Below, one piece after another: positions 6,998-11,999 of a DNA stretch of 11,999 nt. The translations under genes and the position numbers were made by a program. The stretch covers positions 1 to 11,999 of the forward strand of contig CAJXVF010000021.1 of assembly GCA_913060845.1 (NCBI GenBank), written 5' to 3'. Within the stretch, counting starts at the first letter, position 1; the number at the start of each line of letters is the position of its first letter. Under the pieces are notes generated by a model. The model saw only the letters and a list, made by a program, of their open reading frames with translations. It did no database searches and was not told the DNA's origin. The stretch is from an uncultured Alphaproteobacteria bacterium. GTDB lineage: Bacteria; Pseudomonadota; Alphaproteobacteria; Bin95.

Positions 6998-7908
6998 CCG
7001 CCCCATCGCCGTTTCATTCTGGCGAAATTGCTGTGCAGGAACGCGTTGGCGTTCACGAGCGCGCAGAGCGTTCGGCCGCACATTCTATTCGGGACCATCT
7101 GATTGAACAGAATCAGGACTTCTACACGCTGCTGCCCATGCTTTTCACCGGGTTCCTGGATGCTGGCGGCAAGCCCTGGGCATCCATCCTGACTGGCACA
7201 CCGGACTTTAGTCATGCGCTGGATGAGCGGCGTTTGCGGATCAATGCCTTGCCTTTGCCCGGCGATCCACTTGCGGCTGTCCTGCGTGACGGCTTGTCTG
7301 TCGGGTGTCTTGGTCTGCAGTGGGAGACGCGGCGGCGGAACCGGGTGAATGGCTTGGTGTCAGGTATTGATGGCGATGGATTTGCCCTCGACGTGATCCA
7401 CGCATTCGGTAATTGCCCGAAATATATTCAAACACGGGAAGCCATTGCTGCGTTGGAACCAGGGGCCGCCTTGCTGGAGACCCGAACTGCGCTCAATGCA
7501 GACGACAGAGAGCTGATTGCTCGGGCGGATACATTCTTTATCGCAACCGCCGTCGCGGACGGTGCCGATGTATCTCATCGTGGCGGCAAGCGGGGATTCC
7601 TGAGGCTGGAGGAAGACGGGGCTTTGTCTTGGCCGGATTACGCTGGCAACAACTTCTTCAACACCCTTGGCAATATTGAGGCAAATTCTGCGGCTGGCCT
7701 GCTCATCCCCGATTGGGAGACGGGGCGGGTTTTGCAGATGACTGGGGGCGCAGAAATACGCTGGAATGTTGAAGCATGCGCAGGACTGCCGGGTGCTAAG
7801 CGGGTCATGGCATTCACGCCGTCCGAAGTCCGTTCCCTGTCCAACGTTATTCCGGACCGTTGGGCTCTTATAGAGCCATCACCGTTTCTCGATCGCTTGA
7901 AGGACTGA
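6994..7908 (+). CDS. Pyridoxamine 5'-phosphate oxidase-like FMN-binding family protein
   Basis: A 304-residue protein of the PNPOx-like split-barrel superfamily, whose members bind FMN or related flavins. The N-terminal FHSGEIAVQERVGV, the central FGNCPKYIQTRE and the C-terminal SHRGGKRGFL...GNNFFNTLGNI...GLLIPDWETGR are the repeated landmarks of this longer subgroup, which is distinct from true PdxH (about 220 residues). In some bacteria a similar module is fused to a ferredoxin-reductase-like flavin/2Fe-2S part; here it stands alone. The ATG at 6994 overlaps the stop of the VOC gene by four bases, so the two proteins are probably made together. A role in redox chemistry is likely; the substrate is unknown and vitamin B6 synthesis should not be assumed. 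Confidence 0.88.
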   Translation: MTAPSPFHSGEIAVQERVGVHERAERSAAHSIRDHLIEQNQDFYTLLPMLFTGFLDAGGKPWASILTGTPDFSHALDERRLRINALPLPGDPLAAVLRDGLSVGCLGLQWETRRRNRVNGLVSGIDGDGFALDVIHAFGNCPKYIQTREAIAALEPGAALLETRTALNADDRELIARADTFFIATAVADGADVSHRGGKRGFLRLEEDGALSWPDYAGNNFFNTLGNIEANSAAGLLIPDWETGRVLQMTGGAEIRWNVEACAGLPGAKRVMAFTPSEVRSLSNVIPDRWALIEPSPFLDRLKD

Positions 7909-7912
7909 GGCG

Positions 7913-8650
7913 TTGGAAGACCTGCCACTGATAGTCATTGCCGCAACCTTTGTCGTTGCAGGTCTCGTCAAAGGCGTCATCGGCCTAGGCTTGCCGACGA
8001 TCACACTGGCGGCGCTGACCGTGGCGCTTGATCTGCCGCAGGCGATGGCGCTGCTACTCATTCCATCTTTCGTGACAAACCTCTGGCAGGGCGTTGTTGG
8101 CGGGAACCTGATGCTAATCCTGCGGCGGCTTTGGCCTTTTCTGGTGCCGGCTGTCCTACTGGTCTGGGTTGGTGGACTTATCTTTGTCGAGGTCGACCAT
8201 AGACTGATGACATTGCTGCTTGGCGTGCTTGTCGCCATCTATGCGGCCCTCAATCTGGCAGGCATCCGTCTCACCTTGTCCAGAGCGCAAGAAACTTGGG
8301 CGGGCCCTGTGTTGGGCGTCGCCAATGGCGTGCTGACGGGGATGACGGGGTCTTTTGTCATGCCCGGCGTGATGTTCCTGCAAGCGATTGGCTTGAGCCG
8401 TGACGTGCTGGTGCAAGCGATGGGCGTCCTTTTCTCGCTATCGACCATTGCGCTTGCTGTGGCGTTGCAAGGCGGTGGAATGCTGTCTGCTGAACTGGGC
8501 ATTGTATCGCTGGCAGGCGTTATCCCCGCGCTGATTGGGATGGTGCTTGGCCAGCAGGTACGGAAGCGTTTGTCAGAAGCGCTGTTCCGCAAAGTCTTCT
8601 TCTGGGCATTGCTCGCGCTTGGGCTCTACATCATCGCCAATGCTCTCTAG
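7913..8650 (+). CDS. Sulfite exporter TauE/SafE family membrane protein
   Basis: A 245-residue inner-membrane protein of the TauE/SafE family, thought to export sulfite, sulfoacetate or related anions. Hydrophobic stretches suggest about eight membrane segments (near residues 5-30, 34-52, 74-93, 99-118, 132-155, 167-186, 197-213 and 228-244). The family's internal duplication shows in VKGVIGLGLPTI (19-30) and ANGVLTGMTGSFVMPG (137-152). The start is TTG at 7913: an in-frame stop lies at 7898-7900, no ATG occurs before residue 45, and AAGGA at 7900-7904 sits eight bases upstream. Only four bases separate it from the PNPOx-like gene, so it is the third gene of that unit. It ends eight bases before the stop codon of the convergent dnaE2. 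The transported anion is not known. Confidence 0.9.
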   Translation: MEDLPLIVIAATFVVAGLVKGVIGLGLPTITLAALTVALDLPQAMALLLIPSFVTNLWQGVVGGNLMLILRRLWPFLVPAVLLVWVGGLIFVEVDHRLMTLLLGVLVAIYAALNLAGIRLTLSRAQETWAGPVLGVANGVLTGMTGSFVMPGVMFLQAIGLSRDVLVQAMGVLFSLSTIALAVALQGGGMLSAELGIVSLAGVIPALIGMVLGQQVRKRLSEALFRKVFFWALLALGLYIIANAL

Positions 8651-8658
8651 CGGCTCCG

Positions 8659-11600
8659 CTATTTGAAATCACGGCTGGGGAATAGCACCTTTGCCTGCTC
8701 GCGAGGGTGCCGGGCGCGGGGAACGTGTTTGGGCTTTGTGCGTGGATCAGGCCTTGGCGGGCGCCGGGCTTCGTCAGCGGCAGAGGTTTCTGTTTTAAAC
8801 CCGCCGCCAATTGAAAGTTCATCTAGCAGGTAGGACATATCCTCCAGCTTATCCGCCACCAGATGGATAACAATGCCTGCACGCTGTAGCCGCCCGGTCA
8901 CTTTCAACAGTCGTGAAGTCAGCACGATGCGGCGGTGCGCTTCAAATACCTTCGGCCAAACGATGATATTAGCCACACCCGTCTCATCCTCCAGTGTCGC
9001 AAAGATCACACCTTTCGCACTGCCCGGTCGCTGGCGAGCGAGAACAAGCCCCATAACAGTGATGGGTTTATCGAGCGGATCCGTTGCCAATCGCTCATTC
9101 GGCGCTACGTCGCGCAGCCCTGGACGGAGGATCGCCAGAGGATGCGCCTTCAGGCTGAGGCGGAGTTGCGCGTAATCCTCATAAACCTCTTCACCGAGCG
9201 TCGGCGTTGGCAGTGTGACAGATGTTTCCCAGCCGTAGTCAGCCTCGCCCGCAGCCTCGAACAAGGGCAAGGGCGCATCACCAAGTGCCGCGGTTTCCCA
9301 AAGCGCCGTTCGCCTGCTCATGTCGATGGAGCCGAACGCATCAGCCTTTGCCAACCGCTCAACCGTTGCGGGGCGGATACCAGCGCGACGCCACAGATCC
9401 TCCGGTGTGCGATAGCCATTGCCGCGCGCGGCTTCCAGCCATTCAGCATCACCTTCTTTGAAGCCTTTGATTTGGCGGAGGCCCAATCGAAGCGCGTAAT
9501 ATTCGCCGCTAAGCGCTGGCTCCAATGTGCAATCCCATGTCGAATAATTGACATCGACAGGCCGCACTTCAACACCATGCTCCCGCGCATCCCGCACGAT
9601 CTGGGCTGGCGCATAGAAGCCCAGTGGTTGGGCGTTCAACAGCGCGCAGGCGAATACATCTGGGTAATGCCGCTTCATCCAGGCCGACGCATAAACCAGC
9701 AATGCAAAGCTGGCCGCATGGCTTTCCGGAAAACCATATTCGCCGAAGCCTTCAATCATCGAGAAGCAGCGTTCCGCAAAGGCTTCGTCATAGCCATTGG
9801 CCTTCATGCCAGCATGGAACCTGTCGCGGAAGCTTTGAATTGTGCCCATATGCCGGAAAGTCGCCATGGCGCGACGTAGGCCGTCAGCCTCACCGGGCGT
9901 GAACCCGGCAGCAACGACAGCGATCTTCATCGCTTGCTCCTGGAATAACGGCACGCCAAGTGTGCGCCCCAGCACCTCTTTCAGCGCGGGAGAGGCATAT
10001 TCCACCGGTTCCTCCTTATTCCGACGCCGGATATAAGGATGCACCATATCCCCCTGAATAGGGCCGGGCCGAACAATCGCGACCTCAATCACGAGGTCAT
10101 AGAACGTGCGAGGGCGCATGCGCGGTAGGAACGCCATCTGCGCCCGGCTTTCCACCTGAAACACGCCAAGACTATCCGCCTGGCAAAGCATTTCGTATGT
10201 GGCGGGATCTTCGCGCGGCGTTGTCGCCAGGTCAAAGCGCTTGCCATAGTGCTGCTGGATCATCCCATAGCCCTTGCGGAGCGCGCTCAACATGCCGAGC
10301 GCCAGGATATCGATCTTCAGGATGCCCAGCGCATCCAGGTCGTCCTTATCCCACTCAACGACGGTGCGATCATCCATCGCCGCGTTCTCTACGGGCACAA
10401 GTTCATCCAGCCTGCCCTGGGTAATGACGAACCCGCCAACATGCTGGGAAAGATGGCGCGGAAAGCCGATCAGTTGATTGGCGATGGCAAGCGTGAGACG
10501 GAGCCGCCGGTCATTTGGGTCAAGGCCGATCTCTCGCGCCTGTTCCAAATCAACGCCTTCTAACGACCATCCCCAGGTCTGCGAAGCAAGCGCTGAGACC
10601 GTATCAGCAGAAAGCCCCATGGCTTTGCCAACCTCCCGCACCGCACTCCGCCCCCGGTAGTGAATGACGGTCGCGGCCAGGCCAGCGCGTTCACGGCCAT
10701 AGCGCTTGTAGATATATTGGATGACTTCTTCGCGTCGCTCATGCTCGAAATCAATGTCGATATCGGGCGGCTCGCCACGCTCCACAGAAATGAAGCGCTC
10801 AAATAACAAGTCCGCTTCTGTGGGATTCACAGAAGTGATGCCAAGGCAGTAGCAGACGGTTGAATTCGCTGCCGATCCACGGCCTTGGCAGAGAATTCCA
10901 AGGCGCCGAGCTTCCAGTACGATGTCATACACAGTCAAGAAATAAGGCGCATAATTGAGCTGGTTGGTGAGCTTGAGCTCATGTTCAATTCCGGCGCGTA
11001 CTTTCTCTGGAACGCCGCCTGGAAACCGCTGCTTAGCGCCGCGCCACGTTTCCTGCCGCAAGTACTCTTGGGGGCTCATGCCCGGCGGCACTGGCTCATC
11101 CGGGTATTCGTAGCGGAGTTCGTCCAGGCTAAATCGGCACCGGTCAGCTACTTCCAAAGTGCGGTGAACGGCGTGTTCATGGCCTTCAAACAGGCGCAGC
11201 ATTTGGGCGGCGGATTTCAGGTGCCGTTCACCGTTGATTTGATGATTGCGGCCAAGTTCATCCACCGTGCAGATTAGCCGTATGCAGGAGAGGATATCTG
11301 CCAGAACCCGGCGCTCAGGCGCATGCATGAGTACATCTCCGGTGGCGACCATGGGTGCGCCAGTCTCAATCGCCAATTCAGCCAGAGCGGAGAGGCGGGC
11401 CTTGTCGTCGCCGCCAAGGGCGCGGGATGCTGCCAGATATACACGGTCACCCAATGCGGTGCGCCAATCCGCCAAGTTGCGAGCGAAGTCTGCATCTAAC
11501 TCACGGGGGGCTAGCATAAGCAGGATCAAGCCATCGCCGTAATCCAACACATCGGCTGGATAGAGTTCGCATTCCCCCTTAGGTGCCCGACGTCGGCCTG

Positions 11601-11919
11601 TGGTGATAAGCCGGGAGAGGCGGCCATAGGCGGCACGGTCTTCCGGATATGCCAGCAGGCTCTGCCCATCTGCCAGATCCAGCCGCGCGCCAATAATGCC
11701 CCTGAGGTCAGCTCGCTTGGCACCCATATGCGCCCGCACCACACCAGCAAGACTGTTTCGGTCCGCGACGGCAACGGCGGCATGTCCCAATTCAGCTGCA
11801 CGGCGGGCAATTTCCTCTGGCAGGCTTGCGCCTTCCCGGAAGCTGAATGCGGTGAGGGCTTGGAGCTCGATATAGGCGGAAGTTTTTTTTTGCAGACCTC
11901 CCGTAGAAATTTCCAGCAT
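8659..11919 (-). CDS. dnaE2: Error-prone DNA polymerase DnaE2 (ImuC)
   Basis: A C-family DNA polymerase of 1086 residues, the translesion and mutagenic partner of ImuA and ImuB in the SOS response. The N-terminal PHP-like domain (about 15-215) opens with YIELQALTAFSFREGAS, where the metal-binding histidines of true PHP exonucleases are absent, as usual in DnaE2. The palm contains PDIDIDF, with catalytic D386 and D388, and the third aspartate D537 in LKIDILALGM. An OB-fold domain follows at about 952-1025 (ITVMGLVLARQRPGSAKG), and the basic C-terminus ends VLFPSRDFK. Length matches the family; the motifs and frame are intact. The ATG at 11917-11919 shares one base with the imuB stop (TGATG). 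Codons 10-13 include a run of nine A (11883-11891), and family similarity begins just after it. The promoter and any LexA box lie beyond the right edge, upstream of imuB or imuA. Confidence 0.97.
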   Translation of the reverse strand: MLEISTGGLQKKTSAYIELQALTAFSFREGASLPEEIARRAAELGHAAVAVADRNSLAGVVRAHMGAKRADLRGIIGARLDLADGQSLLAYPEDRAAYGRLSRLITTGRRRAPKGECELYPADVLDYGDGLILLMLAPRELDADFARNLADWRTALGDRVYLAASRALGGDDKARLSALAELAIETGAPMVATGDVLMHAPERRVLADILSCIRLICTVDELGRNHQINGERHLKSAAQMLRLFEGHEHAVHRTLEVADRCRFSLDELRYEYPDEPVPPGMSPQEYLRQETWRGAKQRFPGGVPEKVRAGIEHELKLTNQLNYAPYFLTVYDIVLEARRLGILCQGRGSAANSTVCYCLGITSVNPTEADLLFERFISVERGEPPDIDIDFEHERREEVIQYIYKRYGRERAGLAATVIHYRGRSAVREVGKAMGLSADTVSALASQTWGWSLEGVDLEQAREIGLDPNDRRLRLTLAIANQLIGFPRHLSQHVGGFVITQGRLDELVPVENAAMDDRTVVEWDKDDLDALGILKIDILALGMLSALRKGYGMIQQHYGKRFDLATTPREDPATYEMLCQADSLGVFQVESRAQMAFLPRMRPRTFYDLVIEVAIVRPGPIQGDMVHPYIRRRNKEEPVEYASPALKEVLGRTLGVPLFQEQAMKIAVVAAGFTPGEADGLRRAMATFRHMGTIQSFRDRFHAGMKANGYDEAFAERCFSMIEGFGEYGFPESHAASFALLVYASAWMKRHYPDVFACALLNAQPLGFYAPAQIVRDAREHGVEVRPVDVNYSTWDCTLEPALSGEYYALRLGLRQIKGFKEGDAEWLEAARGNGYRTPEDLWRRAGIRPATVERLAKADAFGSIDMSRRTALWETAALGDAPLPLFEAAGEADYGWETSVTLPTPTLGEEVYEDYAQLRLSLKAHPLAILRPGLRDVAPNERLATDPLDKPITVMGLVLARQRPGSAKGVIFATLEDETGVANIIVWPKVFEAHRRIVLTSRLLKVTGRLQRAGIVIHLVADKLEDMSYLLDELSIGGGFKTETSAADEARRPPRPDPRTKPKHVPRARHPREQAKVLFPSRDFK

Positions 11920-11973
11920 CAGGCAAAGAACCCATGCAGGAACCAGCGATCATCCTGCCGGTATAGCCACAAC
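11919..11973 (-). CDS. imuB: C-terminal end of ImuB (Y-family polymerase-like protein), truncated by the contig end
   Basis: Only the last 17 codons remain, reading LWLYRQDDRWFLHGFFA followed by TGA at 11919-11921. The RWFLHG-F-A ending is the typical C-terminus of ImuB, the catalytically inactive Y-family polymerase homologue that links DnaE2 to the beta clamp and to ImuA. Its place immediately upstream of dnaE2, with a one-base TGATG overlap, is the standard imuB-dnaE2 order and implies translational coupling. Sequence to the right of 11973 is adapter, so the truncation is technical. Confidence 0.88.
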
Positions 11974-11999
11974 CTGTCTCTTATACACATCTGACGCTG
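11974..11999 (-). other. Nextera (Tn5) sequencing adapter, reverse complement, not genomic
   Basis: Positions 11974-11992 are the reverse complement of the 19-base Tn5 mosaic end. GACGCTG at 11993-11999 continues into the Read 1 adapter; the Read 2 adapter would continue with CCGAGCC. Genomic sequence ends at 11973. Plus-strand frames running into it end in the artificial residues LSLIHI. Confidence 0.98.

Noticed and set aside
8935..9879. 314-codon open frame on the plus strand opposite dnaE2
   Set aside because: It runs antisense to strongly conserved polymerase sequence, has no recognisable domain and is best explained as a shadow of dnaE2 codon usage.
15..11999. 26-bp perfect inverted repeat at the two ends resembling transposon termini
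   Set aside because: Both copies are Nextera adapter containing the Tn5 mosaic end; no transposase gene is present.
1..11999. CRISPR array, tRNA, rRNA or prophage/defence genes
   Set aside because: No regularly spaced repeats and no tRNA or rRNA-like stretches were seen; nearly all of the insert is covered by ordinary metabolic, transport and repair genes.

Overview
This is an ordinary stretch of bacterial chromosome, most likely from an alphaproteobacterium. The assignment rests on a BMP-type purine/nucleoside ABC transporter beside an 8-oxoguanine-deaminase-like gene, an alphaproteobacterial-looking ferrochelatase, and the tail of an imuB-dnaE2 mutagenesis cassette; it is not a proof of taxonomy. 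Both ends are artificial. Bases 1-40 and 11974-11999 are Illumina Nextera (Tn5 tagmentation) adapter, so the genomic insert is 41-11973 and the outermost genes are cut by the end of the assembly, not by biology.

Layout. 41-1871 (+): the end of an ABC permease gene followed by its BMP-family periplasmic binding protein. 1872-2031: convergent intergenic region with a long imperfect hairpin. 2032-3381 (-): an amidohydrolase of the 8-oxoguanine deaminase type, interrupted by one in-frame TAA. 3459-4679 (+): a family III (CaiB/BaiF) CoA-transferase, divergent from the deaminase. 4723-6527 (-): hemH (ferrochelatase) followed by an overlapping DUF599 membrane protein gene. 6596-8650 (+): a tight three-gene unit of VOC/glyoxalase-fold protein, PNPOx-like flavin-binding protein and TauE/SafE permease. 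8659-11973 (-): dnaE2, with the last 17 codons of imuB overlapping its start by one base.

How the genes fit together. The transporter and the deaminase plausibly form a purine uptake and salvage locus, although the deaminase is broken in this assembly. hemH makes protoheme; the DUF599 protein has no known function but appears translationally coupled to it. imuB and dnaE2 belong to the SOS-induced translesion mutagenesis pathway; any LexA operator would lie beyond the right edge. The VOC, PNPOx-like and TauE/SafE genes are joined by a 4-base overlap and a 4-base gap and are probably cotranscribed, but their common role cannot be read from sequence.

I did not find a clearly new system. The observations most worth checking are the in-frame stop in the deaminase, the 52-nt hairpin downstream of the binding-protein gene, the A9 tract at the start of dnaE2, and the adapter ends, which create false protein termini and a false terminal inverted repeat.
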